Assembly: GCA_028821405.1 (NCBI GenBank)
Contig: JAPPGK010000060.1
Location: forward strand, 1 to 44,246
Direction: 5' to 3'
Length of the DNA stretch: 44,246 nucleotides
From: Gammaproteobacteria bacterium
GTDB taxonomy: Bacteria > Pseudomonadota > Gammaproteobacteria > Pseudomonadales > Azotimanducaceae
Part shown: positions 27,996 through 37,494 of the stretch, one piece after another
Numbering within the stretch: the first letter of the stretch is position 1
Layout: each line of letters starts with the position of its first letter
The notes under the pieces: generated by a model
What the model was told of the DNA's origin: nothing
Databases searched by the model: none
The model's input: only the letters and a program-made list of their open reading frames with translations
Program-made: the position numbers and the translations under genes

Positions 27996-29342
27996 CTAAG
28001 GGTCTTGCGCGTTCAAACGAACGCCCCAACGCTCGCCGAAGCGCTCGCGGACGACTTCCTCGACGGCGAGGTCGTGCGGGGCGACGGCGTCGCCGGAGCG
28101 CACGCGGTAGGCGCGGGCGTTTCGCGCCCCCAAGGGCGTCTCGCCTTCCCGGACGCCTTGCGCGGCCTCAAACATGAGATCCCGAAACCGGACCACACCG
28201 AGATCGGTCTGGCAGAGCAACTCCCGCGTACGATCCGCAATCAGCCCCTGGCTGTCGGCGATGGCCTGGTCCTGTTCGGAAATCCCCGCGATACCGGTGA
28301 AGCTCGCGTTCCGCTGGAGTTCCCGGTCCAGCAGATAGTCGTTCTCCCGGCGCCGGATGGGCACATAGTCGTCGTCGACTTCCGCGAAGATGCCAGCACC
28401 ACGGGACAGGCGCTCGCGTTCGCGATCGCCAATGGGGCGATCCGGGTGCCACGCATAGCAGAAAATCCAACACGAGGTGTCGTCGATGGGCACCCAGGTG
28501 TTGGCCAAGGCGGTGTCCTCCGAAAAGTTGCCCGGTGTCAGCGAGTGGTTCGGCATCAGGAACTGGGTCATGCGCCAGTACAAGTGATCGTCGTCCGCCG
28601 TTCGAGCGGCGCACAGCAAGAGACCCGCGGCGTGGTCCAGGACCGTGAACCGGGGGGCGCCGTCCTCAATCAGCCAGCGCAACCGGGCCAGTCTCGGCGG
28701 CTCCCGGGTGTCGCCGGAACCCGACGGCACCCGCCCCACTTGGTGCAGGCCGACCTTTCGGCCCTCGTTGATACCGGCATGCAGGTACGAGAAGTGCGCC
28801 GTGTCGAGACCGCCCTCGCAGGCCTGCGCCCAGTTGCACTGCTGGCGCTTCTTTCCCACGAAACGGTGCTCGGCGGGGACGGCAGCGAACTCGAAGTCCG
28901 GCACCGCAGGCGCGTCATCGGGTTGGCCGAAGTATGCCCATACGATGTCGCCCGCCTCCGCCGTGTGGAGTGCACGGATCGCCGCTCTCGGCTTCATGCG
29001 CTCCGCCACGTCGGGAGTGACGTTGGGAATGTCCACGCAGCGCCCCTCGGCATCGAACTTCCAGCCGTGGTAGGCGCAGCGAAGCCCGCAGGCCTCGTTG
29101 CGGCCGAAGAACAGGTTGGCGCCCCGATGCGGACAACGGGGTTCGACGATGCCCACGCGACCCGTGGAATCTCGGAAGGCAATGAAGTCCTCCCCGAGGA
29201 TCTTGAGGCGGACCGGCGGACAATCCGGACCCGGCAACTCCCGGGACAGGAGCGCGGGCATCCAGTAACGCCGGAAGACATCGCCCATCGGTGTTCCCGG
29301 ACCGGTGCGTGTCAACGTCTCGTTCTGTTCGGCGGTGAGCAT
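27996..29342 (-). CDS. Rieske 2Fe-2S ring-hydroxylating oxygenase, alpha subunit
   Basis: 448-aa oxygenase resembling phthalate 4,5-dioxygenase-type alpha subunits. Rieske cluster ligands: Cys70, His72, Cys89 and His92 (CPHRG ... CAYHG). Mononuclear iron site: EGGLDTAHFSYLHAG with Asp180, His183 and His188. Expected to hydroxylate or demethylate an aromatic or similar substrate using electrons from a separate reductase; no reductase gene is nearby. Substrate unknown. Divergent from the nuclease-like gene with 61 bp between starts. Confidence 0.9.
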   Translation of the reverse strand: MLTAEQNETLTRTGPGTPMGDVFRRYWMPALLSRELPGPDCPPVRLKILGEDFIAFRDSTGRVGIVEPRCPHRGANLFFGRNEACGLRCAYHGWKFDAEGRCVDIPNVTPDVAERMKPRAAIRALHTAEAGDIVWAYFGQPDDAPAVPDFEFAAVPAEHRFVGKKRQQCNWAQACEGGLDTAHFSYLHAGINEGRKVGLHQVGRVPSGSGDTREPPRLARLRWLIEDGAPRFTVLDHAAGLLLCAARTADDDHLYWRMTQFLMPNHSLTPGNFSEDTALANTWVPIDDTSCWIFCYAWHPDRPIGDRERERLSRGAGIFAEVDDDYVPIRRRENDYLLDRELQRNASFTGIAGISEQDQAIADSQGLIADRTRELLCQTDLGVVRFRDLMFEAAQGVREGETPLGARNARAYRVRSGDAVAPHDLAVEEVVRERFGERWGVRLNAQDP

Positions 29343-29403
29343 GGTGTCCCTCGATCAGGCGCGGCGACTTCTCGTATGATGGGCGCCGAGGGATCAATTT
29401 GCC

Positions 29404-30132
29404 ATGACCGGGCCCACCGCCTCCACCGAGACGCCGACGGCCACCGCGGCGGGAATCGGCGAACTCAACGAACGGTCGCTGCACAGGGCATTGAAGGCCC
29501 ACTACGCGACACCCGGGAGCCTCACGGAACACACCATTGACGGCTATGTCGCCGACATCGTCATCGGCGATCGGCTCATCGAGATCCACACCGGCATCTT
29601 CTGGCCCCTGAAGCGGAAACTGCCGCGGCTCCTCGAACGGCATCCGGTGACGCTGGTCCATCCCATCGCCCGGGACCGCTACCTCGTCAAGCCGACGGCG
29701 GATGGCAAAGGCGTCATGAGCCGGCGGATGTCCCCGAAACACGGGTCGGTGTTCGCGATCTTCGGAGCACTCGCCAGCATTCCGACGCTGCTCGGCCATT
29801 CGAACCTCACGCTTGAAATCGTCATGACCGTGGAAGAGGAAGTGCGGGTGCCCGACGAACGTCGCAACCGGCGCCGTGGCGGTTGGACAGCCGTCGACCG
29901 TCGCTTGGTTGAGATCGTCGCAATCCACCGGATCGAAAACATGGCCGACCTGTTCGCCATGCTCGACGCCAAGCTAGGGGCCGAGTTCACAACCGCCGAC
30001 CTAGCGGACGCGATGCGCTCGACCCGCCGGCTCGCCCAACAGGCGGCATTCTGCTTCCGGCAAGCGGGTTTGAGCGAAGTCTGCGGCAAGAACGGCAATG
30101 CGTTGGTCTATCGACGCTCACCAATCGAATGA
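29404..30132 (+). CDS. hypothetical protein with nuclease-like core (DUF8091-like)
   Basis: 242-aa protein. After a Thr/Ala-rich N-terminus comes GELNERSLHRALKAHYA, then DGYVADIVIGDRLIEIHTG with Asp51, Glu60 and His62, and Lys70: the spacing D-x8-E-x-(H/Q) looks like a PD-(D/E)xK nuclease core. The middle LLERHPVTLVHPIARDRYLV and the C-terminal helical part with LADAMRSTRRLAQQAAFCFR and a CGKNGNALVY phrase (wing of a winged helix?) complete a family I remember from Actinobacteria and Chloroflexi, where Glu-x-Gln replaces Glu-x-His. Function unknown; DNA binding or cleavage is inference. Not in an obvious operon. Confidence 0.65.
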   Translation: MTGPTASTETPTATAAGIGELNERSLHRALKAHYATPGSLTEHTIDGYVADIVIGDRLIEIHTGIFWPLKRKLPRLLERHPVTLVHPIARDRYLVKPTADGKGVMSRRMSPKHGSVFAIFGALASIPTLLGHSNLTLEIVMTVEEEVRVPDERRNRRRGGWTAVDRRLVEIVAIHRIENMADLFAMLDAKLGAEFTTADLADAMRSTRRLAQQAAFCFRQAGLSEVCGKNGNALVYRRSPIE

Positions 30133-30236
30133 GGGTGCGGAAACTGGGCACGTCAACTTCCGCTGTGTAAGGAACCCGGTGGCGGGCAGCGCACCAGCTC
30201 GCGGGTGTGCCGGCAGGGAGCGCCGCCGAATAGCGG

Positions 30237-31151
30237 TCAGGTCCCCCGCAACCGCGGATCAAGGGCATCCCGCAGACCGTCGCCGATGTAGTTGACCGAC
30301 AGCACCGTCAGCGAGATCGCGAGGCCCGGCCAGATCACCCGCGCCGGCGTGATGGAGATGAAGTTCGCGCCGTCGAACAGCAGGCGGCCCCAGGTCGGGA
30401 AGTCGGGCGGGAAGCCCAGCCCCAAGAACGACAGCGCAGACTCCGTGATGATCGCGTTGGCGATGCCGAGGGTCGCCGACACCATGATCGGGCTCATGAC
30501 GTTCGGCAGCACATGACGGGCGACGATGCGCCGTTCCCGGGTGCCGATGCTCCGTGCGGCGGTCACGAATTCGCGCTCCTTGATGGCGAGCACTTCGCCG
30601 CGCACGATGCGCGCGGTCTGCATCCAGCTCGTGATGCCGATCACGAACACGATGAGCAGGAAGATGCCGGTCTCCGGTCCCAACGCGGCGCGCAGCGTGT
30701 CGCGGAACAGCATGATGATGACCAGCAGCAACGGCAGCAGAGGCAGCGCCAGGAAGAGATCCGTGCTGCGCATGAGCAGACCGTCCAGGCGCTTGAAGTA
30801 GCCGGCCAGCACGCCGACCCCGGTGCCGAGGACCAGCGACAGTAGCATCGCCGTGAACCCGACCGCCAGCGAAATCCGCCCGCCCGCGAGCATCTGCGCG
30901 AGCATGTCGCGGCCTAGGTTGTCGGTCCCCAGCGGATGGGTCCAAGACACCGGCGCGTTGCGTGCCTGGATATCCAGGTACTGCGGATCAATGCCGTGCA
31001 GGAACGGACCGAGGAGCACCGCCAACACGATGAACGCGAACACGCCGACGCCGACCAGGGCGCCGGTGTGATTGCGGAATGCCAGCCACACGTCCATCCA
31101 CAGCGAGCGATGCTCGTGCAGCGGGGCGTCCTGGTACGTTTGCTCGGCCAT
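30237..31151 (-). CDS. peptide-type ABC transporter permease, OppC/DppC family
   Basis: 304-aa inner-membrane permease of the oligopeptide (PepT) ABC family. N-terminal transmembrane segment (VGVFAFIVLAVLLGPFLHG), the periplasmic NAPVSWTHPLGTDNLGRDML typical of OppC, five further membrane segments, and the EAA loop (AARSIGTRERRIVARHVLPN) that contacts the ATPase. Last gene of the cluster, 3 bp after the OppB-type permease. Substrate may be peptides or other compounds. Confidence 0.93.
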   Translation of the reverse strand: MAEQTYQDAPLHEHRSLWMDVWLAFRNHTGALVGVGVFAFIVLAVLLGPFLHGIDPQYLDIQARNAPVSWTHPLGTDNLGRDMLAQMLAGGRISLAVGFTAMLLSLVLGTGVGVLAGYFKRLDGLLMRSTDLFLALPLLPLLLVIIMLFRDTLRAALGPETGIFLLIVFVIGITSWMQTARIVRGEVLAIKEREFVTAARSIGTRERRIVARHVLPNVMSPIMVSATLGIANAIITESALSFLGLGFPPDFPTWGRLLFDGANFISITPARVIWPGLAISLTVLSVNYIGDGLRDALDPRLRGT

Positions 31152-31154
31152 AGG

Positions 31155-32168
31155 CTATTCGTACCGGATGCGCGGGTCGAGGATGCCGTAGAGCACATCG
31201 GCGATCAGGTTGAAGCCGACGATCAGCACCGCGAACAGGAACGTCAGGGTCTGCACCATCGGGATATCGGCCCCCTGGATGGCGACGATCAACAGTTGCC
31301 CGAGGCCGTTCACGCGGAAGATCTGCTCGGTGATGATTGCGCCACCGAAGATGGTGGGAATGCCCAGCGCGATCATCGTCACCACGGGGATCATGCTGTT
31401 GCGCAGGACATGCACGAGGAGCACAGCGCGCTCCCGCATCCCCTTGGCGCGGGCCGTGCGCACGTAGTCGAGGTTCAGGTTGTCGAGCACCGACGAGCGC
31501 ATGAAGCGGCTCAGCTGGGCGGCGTTGTAGAACGCGAGCACCAGCACCGGCATGATGATCTGCTTGATCTGCACCCAGAAGCTCGCCAGGTCGGTGACCC
31601 GGTGCGTGGTGTCGTATATCGACGGCAGCCACTCGAGCATCACGCTGAACACGATGATGGCAACGAGGCCGGTGAAGAACGTCGGCACCGAGAATCCCAC
31701 CATCGAAACGAACGTGCCCACCTGGTCGAACCAGGAGTACTGCCGGTAGGCCGAGACGATCCCGATGGGCAGCGCGATCAAAATGCCGACCACGTAGGAC
31801 AGCCCGACGACCCACAGTGTCTGCGGCATACGCTCCGCGATGATGTCCACGACGGGACTCCGGGTCGCGTACGAGATGACCCGCGTGCGCGAATCGGAGT
31901 CACCGATCTCGACGTCGAAGGCCCTCTCGATCAGGTTGAGCGGTTCGTTGACGAAGAACTGCTCCATCCACTTCGCGTAGCGAATCGGGAACGCCTCGTC
32001 GAGTCCCAACGACTCGCGGATCTGGGCCCGTGTCTCCGGCGGAATGGTGAGCGGCAACTGGCCGGTCGGGTCGCTGGGCGCGAGGTCGAGCAAGGCGAAG
32101 ATCGCGAAGCTGATCGCGATGAGGGTCGGCACCGCGAATAGGAGGCGCCGAGTGATGTAGCGAATCAT
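31155..32168 (-). CDS. peptide-type ABC transporter permease, OppB/DppB family
   Basis: 337-aa inner-membrane permease. MIRYITRRLLFAVPTLIAIS is the standard OppB start; DLAPSDPTG follows, then a periplasmic domain, six membrane segments in all and the EAA loop VRTARAKGMRERAVLLVHVLRN. Pairs with the OppC-type permease downstream. Separated from the binding-protein gene upstream by 146 bp containing tandem hairpins, which could lower its expression relative to the binding protein. Confidence 0.93.
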   Translation of the reverse strand: MIRYITRRLLFAVPTLIAISFAIFALLDLAPSDPTGQLPLTIPPETRAQIRESLGLDEAFPIRYAKWMEQFFVNEPLNLIERAFDVEIGDSDSRTRVISYATRSPVVDIIAERMPQTLWVVGLSYVVGILIALPIGIVSAYRQYSWFDQVGTFVSMVGFSVPTFFTGLVAIIVFSVMLEWLPSIYDTTHRVTDLASFWVQIKQIIMPVLVLAFYNAAQLSRFMRSSVLDNLNLDYVRTARAKGMRERAVLLVHVLRNSMIPVVTMIALGIPTIFGGAIITEQIFRVNGLGQLLIVAIQGADIPMVQTLTFLFAVLIVGFNLIADVLYGILDPRIRYE

Positions 32169-32230
32169 CGCCTCACCCTAGCCCGCACACCCGGGGCGTT
32201 GGATCCAGATCAACAACTTGCCGACCACAC

Positions 32231-32312
32231 ACGCTGGAGAATGCGGAGCATTCTCCCACCGCGCACGCCGGAGAATGCGGAGCATTCTCCCAACGCGCCG
32301 CGAAGCGGCGCG
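32231..32312. repeat. tandem 34-bp hairpin repeat plus GC palindrome
   Basis: Two 34-bp units (32231-32264 and 32265-32298, two mismatches) each contain the palindrome GGAGAATGC-GGA-GCATTCTCC (32236-32256 and 32270-32290). A third palindrome, CGCGCCGC-GAA-GCGGCGCG (32294-32312), abuts the stop of the binding-protein gene. All three would fold in the mRNA between the binding protein and permease cistrons, a place where hairpins in other peptide transporters stabilise the upstream mRNA or attenuate the downstream genes. The core also appears at 18373-18394. Confidence 0.85.
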
Positions 32313-32314
32313 CC

Positions 32315-34081
32315 CTACCGGTGCCAGTCTTCGATGTTCCATAGCTCCGAATCCCACGGGTTCATGCGGACGCCCTTCAGCGACTTCGCACGCGCGGAAG
32401 TCGACGCCCGCCAGATCAGCGGGATGAGGAAATGGTTCTCGACGACGATGTCGTTCATGCGCTTCGCGGTCTCGAAGCGCTCCTCCCCGTAGGGCGTCAC
32501 CGCCAGCTTGTCGACCAAGTCGTCGAACTCGGTGGAACAGCCCCGGGACATGTTCGTACCAAGCCATTGGTTGTCCGGCCCGGGCGCCTCGTCGCAGACC
32601 CACGCCGCCATGTAGAACTCCGGGTCCGTGCCCTGGAAGTTGCTCGTGTACATCTCCACGTCGGCATAGAACTTCTGGTAGGTATCGGGACTCGCCGGAT
32701 CGCCGCCGAAGAACACGCCGCCGTCGACATTGCGCAGTTCGGTCTCGACGCCGATCTGCTGCCACATCTGCTTGACCAACGCCTGGGTGCCCTGGCGTAC
32801 CGAGTTGGTGGAGGTCTGGTAGAGGATCGACAACCGGACGCCTTCCTTCGCACGCACACCGTCCGGTCCGGGAACCCAACCCGCCTCGTCGAGGAGTCGT
32901 TTGGCCGCGTCGGGATCCGGGGTTCGGCAATCCTCGTTGGCGGTCGAGGCGTAGATCGGCGGCGCCGGCACGATGTTGCAGGTCACGCGGCCCGTGGGAC
33001 CGTAGCCGGCCTCGACCAGCAACTGCCGGTCGATGGCCAGCGACAGCGCTCGGCGCACACGCGGATCGGAGAGGAACGGATGCGGATTGGTACCGTCCAG
33101 GAGCAGGGAGCGGCGCTCCGGCCCCAAGCTGGAATCCGCGTTCGTCTGGTTTATCACGAGGCGTTCCACGTTGGTGCCGAACCCCATGACGATCTCGCCC
33201 TTGCCGGCGGCCAGCATCTGCTCCAAGATCTCGGGCTCCACCTGCAGATTCCACGCGTAGTCGTACTCGCCGGTCTCGAGCACCGCCCGGGCCGAGGATG
33301 CGGCATCGCCGCCGCCCTTCAACGTCACGGTTTTCATCCAGGGCTTGCCCGGCTCGCGATAGTGTTCATTGGCCGAGAAGCTGATCACGTCGTTGGCGCG
33401 GAACTCGTCCACCTTGAAGGGCCCCGTGCCGATGGGGCCGAAGTTCTCCGTCGTGCACTCCGCCGCCCGGAGGCCCGAGCAGTCCTTGAACTGTTCGGCC
33501 TGGATGATCGGCGTCACCGCACCGACGAACGGCCCGTAGGGGACGGGCTTGGCCACGCTGAACGTCACCCGCACCGTGTGGTCGTCGAGGGCTTCGAACC
33601 CTTCGACGTCGGTGAACGACGCATCGGCGCTGCACCCGATCTCCTCGTCGAGGCAGTATTCGCCGGTGAACACGACATCACGGGCCGTGAACGGCGTGCC
33701 GTCCGCCCACACGACATCCTGCTTGAGCTTCCAGGTGATGCTGCGCATGTCGTCGGCGACCCCCCCGTTTTCCCGGGTCGGGATCCCAAGGGCCAACACC
33801 GGGAACATCTCGCCGTTGTCGTCGTAGTTCGCCAGCGGCTCGATCACGAGCGATGCCGCCTCGATCTCCTTCGTGCCGCCCGACAGGTACGGGTTCATGG
33901 TCGACACCGCCTGCCAGTAGAGGATGTTGACATGCCGGTTCTCGAGGGGTTCGGGGACGACGAATTCCTCCACGATCTCGTCCGGACCGCAGCCCGCGAC
34001 CAGGATCGCCGTCAGGGTGATCGTCACAACGCGGTTGTACGACACAGCGTGGGTTTTTCGTGAGCGTCGCATGGAAGTCAT
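32315..34081 (-). CDS. peptide-type ABC transporter substrate-binding lipoprotein
   Basis: 588-aa extracytoplasmic solute-binding protein, family 5. Signal sequence with lipobox LVAGC (Cys31), so it is anchored in the membrane facing the periplasm. Mature part starts with HVNILYWQAVSTMNPYLSGG and has family-5 phrases such as EAASLVIEPLANYDDNGE, ITWKLKQDVVWADGTPFTA and VRRALSLAIDRQLLV. Start at 34081 is supported by AGGAG 7 nt upstream; a start three codons in is also possible. Middle gene of the importer cluster. Ligand not predictable. Confidence 0.93.
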   Translation of the reverse strand: MTSMRRSRKTHAVSYNRVVTITLTAILVAGCGPDEIVEEFVVPEPLENRHVNILYWQAVSTMNPYLSGGTKEIEAASLVIEPLANYDDNGEMFPVLALGIPTRENGGVADDMRSITWKLKQDVVWADGTPFTARDVVFTGEYCLDEEIGCSADASFTDVEGFEALDDHTVRVTFSVAKPVPYGPFVGAVTPIIQAEQFKDCSGLRAAECTTENFGPIGTGPFKVDEFRANDVISFSANEHYREPGKPWMKTVTLKGGGDAASSARAVLETGEYDYAWNLQVEPEILEQMLAAGKGEIVMGFGTNVERLVINQTNADSSLGPERRSLLLDGTNPHPFLSDPRVRRALSLAIDRQLLVEAGYGPTGRVTCNIVPAPPIYASTANEDCRTPDPDAAKRLLDEAGWVPGPDGVRAKEGVRLSILYQTSTNSVRQGTQALVKQMWQQIGVETELRNVDGGVFFGGDPASPDTYQKFYADVEMYTSNFQGTDPEFYMAAWVCDEAPGPDNQWLGTNMSRGCSTEFDDLVDKLAVTPYGEERFETAKRMNDIVVENHFLIPLIWRASTSARAKSLKGVRMNPWDSELWNIEDWHR

Positions 34082-34115
34082 CCTGGTTCTCCTGTTTTGC
34101 TGACGGCGGGCACTG

Positions 34116-35126
34116 TCAGGCGTCCCCCGCATAGTGACATGCCACCCGGTGGCCCGGCCGCAGTTCCCGCCACTCGGGTTCCCTAGCCGAACACTCGGGC
34201 GTGGCCATCGGACACCGGGTGCTGAATCGGCATCCCGGCGGTGGATCCGCCGGGCTCGGCACGTCGCCGGTGAGGATGATTCGCTCCCGGGCCGCCTCGA
34301 GTTCCGGATCGTGAACCGGGGCCGCGGACATCAGGGCTCGCGTGTAGGGATGCAAGGGCTCCCGGTAGAGTTCATCGCTCGGTGCCAGTTCCACGATCTT
34401 GCCGAGATACATCACGGCAACCCGGTCGGCGATGTGGCGCACCATGGCGAGGTCGTGGGAAATGAAAAGGTAGGTCAGCCCGAGCCGTTCCTGCAAATCC
34501 TGCAGGAGGTTGACGACCTGGGCTTGGATCGAGACGTCCAGGGCGGCGATCGGTTCGTCGCAGACGATGAACTCGGGTTCGAGGGCCAGCGCCCGGGCGA
34601 TGCCGATGCGCTGGCGCTGCCCGCCCGAGAACTCGTGGGGATAGCGGTTCGCAAAGCGCGCGCTCAAGCCCACCGCGTTCAGCAGTTCGTCGACGCGATC
34701 GTCGAGCGCCCTGCCTTTCGCCACACCGTGTTCGACAAGCGGCTCGGCGACGATGCTGCCCACGGTCATGCGTGGGTTGAGACTGTCCTGGGGATCCTGG
34801 AAGACCATCTGCATGCTCTGCCGCAACCGGCGCAGCGACTCGCCGCGCACGCCCCCGATGTCTTCGCCGCGGAACGCGATGCGCCCGGCCGTCGGGTCGT
34901 AGAGGCGAAGGATCACCCGTCCGGCCGTGCTCTTGCCGCAACCGCTCTCGCCCACCAGGCCCAAGGTTTCGCGTTCGCGAATGTGGAAATCCACCCCGTC
35001 CACGGCCCGTACGCTACCTACCTGGCGCCGGAACACGCCGCGCATGATCGGGAAGTGCTTGGCCAGGTTCTCGACTTCGAGCAGGACGGGAGTCGCGTCA
35101 TCGGACTGCACGCACGCCTTCGCCAT
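34116..35126 (-). CDS. peptide-type ABC transporter ATPase, OppF/DppF family
   Basis: 336-aa cytoplasmic ATPase. Walker [10 protein letters not shown] (59-67), [15 protein letters not shown], signature [16 protein letters not shown], Walker [13 protein letters not shown], and the C-terminal oligopeptide-transporter extension with [16 protein letters not shown] and the [10 protein letters not shown] cysteine motif. ATG at 35126 removes a long non-conserved extension and leaves 7 bp to the OppD stop. Forms a heterodimer with the OppD-type ATPase. Confidence 0.94.
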   Translation of the reverse strand: MAKACVQSDDATPVLLEVENLAKHFPIMRGVFRRQVGSVRAVDGVDFHIRERETLGLVGESGCGKSTAGRVILRLYDPTAGRIAFRGEDIGGVRGESLRRLRQSMQMVFQDPQDSLNPRMTVGSIVAEPLVEHGVAKGRALDDRVDELLNAVGLSARFANRYPHEFSGGQRQRIGIARALALEPEFIVCDEPIAALDVSIQAQVVNLLQDLQERLGLTYLFISHDLAMVRHIADRVAVMYLGKIVELAPSDELYREPLHPYTRALMSAAPVHDPELEAARERIILTGDVPSPADPPPGCRFSTRCPMATPECSAREPEWRELRPGHRVACHYAGDA

Positions 35127-35133
35127 GGCGGAT

Positions 35134-36150
35134 TCAGTCGGCACGGGGCGCTCCGCGATCCACGTCGAAAAAGCACGCGACCTCGTGGCCCTCGCCACGT
35201 GTTTCCAGCATCGGGTTCTCGCGGTGACAGCGATCGAAGGCATGCTCGCAGCGCGGCGCAAACGGACAGGACGCCGGCGCTTCAAGGAGGCTGGGCGGGT
35301 GTCCGGGAATACTCGCGAGGCGCCCGGAGGATCCGTCCTCGTCATCGGGTGACGGCAGCGTGCGCAGCAGACCCCGGGTATAGGGATGTTTCGGTCGCGC
35401 GTAGAGGGACTTGACGTCGGCCCGTTCGACGACCTGGCCGCCGTACATCACCATGACACGATCCGCGAGGCCCGCGACGACGCCGAGGTCGTGGGTGATC
35501 CAGATGATCGACATGCCGAGTTCCCGGCGCAGTCGCTTCACGACATCGAGAATCTGGGCCTGGATCGTGACATCGAGCGCGGTGGTGGGTTCGTCCGCGA
35601 TCAATACCTTGGGACTGCACGCCAGCGCGATGGCGATCATGACTCGTTGCCGCATGCCGCCCGAGAACTGGTGAGGGAAGTCGCTCAAGCGGCTCGTTGG
35701 CTCGGGGATGCCCACCAGATCCAGCAACTGCGCGGCCCGTTCGCGCGCGGCGGCCTTGTCCATGCCGAGGTGTAGTCGCAGCGGTTCGGTCAACTGGTAG
35801 CCGACGGTGAGCACGGGGTTCAACGACGTCATCGGATCCTGGAAGATGAAACCGACGCGTGCGCCCCGCACCTTGCGCAGCCGATCCGCGTCGAGCGCCA
35901 TCAGATCCTCGCCCTCCAGCCTCGCCGAGCCGGAAACGATCTCCGCCGGCGGTGTGGGTAGCAGCCCGAGTAGCGAAAGCATGGTCACGCTCTTACCCGA
36001 TCCGCTCTCGCCGACCACGCCGAGGACCTCGCCTTCACCTAGCTCGAAGCCGATGCCGTTGACGGCGTGGACGACGCCTTCCTGGGTGTGGAACCGGGTC
36101 TGGATGTCCTCGACGGCCAAGACTGCCTCGGCTGCGGGCGCTGCGCTCAA
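35134..36150 (-). CDS. peptide-type ABC transporter ATPase, OppD/DppD family
   Basis: About 338-aa cytoplasmic ATPase, first gene of the importer cluster. Walker [26 protein letters not shown], signature [16 protein letters not shown], Walker [33 protein letters not shown] and the C-terminal [16 protein letters not shown] motif. No ATG lies near the conserved start; TTG at 36150 has GTGGGGG about 5 nt upstream, and GTG at 36162 is the alternative. The order D-F-binding protein-B-C is a variant of the usual opp/dpp order. Confidence 0.92.
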   Translation of the reverse strand: MSAAPAAEAVLAVEDIQTRFHTQEGVVHAVNGIGFELGEGEVLGVVGESGSGKSVTMLSLLGLLPTPPAEIVSGSARLEGEDLMALDADRLRKVRGARVGFIFQDPMTSLNPVLTVGYQLTEPLRLHLGMDKAAARERAAQLLDLVGIPEPTSRLSDFPHQFSGGMRQRVMIAIALACSPKVLIADEPTTALDVTIQAQILDVVKRLRRELGMSIIWITHDLGVVAGLADRVMVMYGGQVVERADVKSLYARPKHPYTRGLLRTLPSPDDEDGSSGRLASIPGHPPSLLEAPASCPFAPRCEHAFDRCHRENPMLETRGEGHEVACFFDVDRGAPRAD

Positions 36151-36162
36151 CGGAACCCCCAC

Positions 36163-36489
36163 GCACGCCGCCGTCCCATCGCGTCGACGGTGGCACTCGC
36201 CGGGCGCGAGTTCGCGGTGTTGATCTCGGCGGCGTTGGGCATCTGGGTCCGGGACGGCGCTCCGTGTCGGGACGGGCATCGGTGGTCGAAGCGTACCGAG
36301 TTCCACCACTTCGTGCATGAAAACGCCACACTGCGCGACGCGCCACGGAGGGGTTGTGCTAGGGTCGCTTGCGCGCTGACCCGGCTATGGGGCGCTTCCA
36401 TGGAACCCGCAGGGCCGACCCGGCAAATGCAAAGCGCGGGGCTACCGGCCCGGCTATGGGGCACTACGGGCCCGCCTGAACGCTTGCCC
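36163..36489. promoter_or_regulatory. divergent upstream region, importer / nucleoside hydrolase
   Basis: About 327 bp without a supported gene, between the divergent importer cluster and the nucleoside hydrolase. A 14-bp sequence, CCCGGCTATGGGGC, occurs twice in direct orientation, at 36380-36393 and 36449-36462 (69 bp apart), and could be a regulator site. An in-frame ATG at 36400 would extend the hydrolase but would bury its signal peptide. No convincing promoter boxes. Confidence 0.35.
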
Positions 36490-37419
36490 GTGTCCCGAGC
36501 CTGGTTCGGGCTGCTCCTCGCCATGGCCTCAGCAGCACACGCCGACGAGGCAACCCTGCACGACAACGCAGAGCGGATCATCCTGGAGACGGACATCACC
36601 TTCGATGTGGACGACGTGGGCGCCATGGCGGTACTGCATACGTTGGCTGACGCCGGACACGTGAAGATCCTCGCCGTGAACTACAACGAGGTCCACCCCA
36701 ACGGCGCCGCCGCCATCGACGCGATCAACACCTTCTACGGACGCAGCGACATACCCGTCGGCGTGTACCGGGGCGAGTTCCCCGACCCGGACGCTTCCCG
36801 CTACCTCGATCATGTCGCGACCTTCCCGCGCCGCCTGACGGCCGACGGCGCGCCCGATGCGTTGGACGTCTATCGACGGGTGTTGGGCGATGAAGGCGAG
36901 CGATCCGTGACCATCGTCAGCGTGGGCTTCCTCAACAACCTCGCGGATCTGCTGCGCGCCGAGGCCGATCTCGTGGCGAGCAAGGTCCGGAAACTGGTGG
37001 TCATGGGCGGCCGCCACAACGACGGCTTCAACCTCGTCCGCCACGGCCTCCTGGAAACAACGCAGGAGGTGATCGAGAACTGGCCGACGCCGCTGGCCAT
37101 CTCGGACTACGGCGGACGCGTGCGCACCGGTGCCACGCTCGCCGACACGTCCGCAGACAACCCCGTCAGGGAGGCCTACTTCCGCTGGTTCGGTGGTAGG
37201 TTCGAGGGACGATCAAGCTGGGACCAAGTTGCCGTGCTCTACGCCGTCTATGGCGCGGGAGAATGGTTCAAGGATGTCGCAAGCGGCACGGGAAGCCTGC
37301 GAAACGGATATTCCTGGCAGTTGAAGTCCGGGTGGCGGACCTACGTCGGCCCAAAGCGGTCCGAGGAAGAGTTCGTGGACTTGATCGAACGGTTGATGGT
37401 CGAGCCACCGCGCAACTGA
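36490..37419 (+). CDS. nucleoside hydrolase family protein, secreted
   Basis: 309-aa protein of the inosine-uridine nucleoside hydrolase superfamily, which cleaves N-glycosidic bonds of ribonucleosides with a calcium-bound Asp cluster. Metal motif reads ETDITFDVDD (residues 33-42). Other parts: GVYRGEFPDPDASRYLDHVA, VSVGFLNNLADLL, VVMGGRHNDGFN and ISDYGGRVRTG. From the GTG at 36490 it has a clear signal peptide (AWFGLLLAMASAAHA), so it probably acts in the periplasm, which is unusual for classical nucleoside hydrolases but seen in this subfamily. Substrate uncertain. Confidence 0.8.
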   Translation: MSRAWFGLLLAMASAAHADEATLHDNAERIILETDITFDVDDVGAMAVLHTLADAGHVKILAVNYNEVHPNGAAAIDAINTFYGRSDIPVGVYRGEFPDPDASRYLDHVATFPRRLTADGAPDALDVYRRVLGDEGERSVTIVSVGFLNNLADLLRAEADLVASKVRKLVVMGGRHNDGFNLVRHGLLETTQEVIENWPTPLAISDYGGRVRTGATLADTSADNPVREAYFRWFGGRFEGRSSWDQVAVLYAVYGAGEWFKDVASGTGSLRNGYSWQLKSGWRTYVGPKRSEEEFVDLIERLMVEPPRN

Positions 37420-37494
37420 GAGTATGGGTGTGGTCGTTCAGTTTCCGTTCAGCTAGCGGTCCTAGGATCGATATATTGGAATGGGAGGGTAAAC

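Noticed and set aside
32432-34063. 543-aa plus-strand frame
   Set aside because: Antisense to the solute-binding protein gene, no domain pattern.
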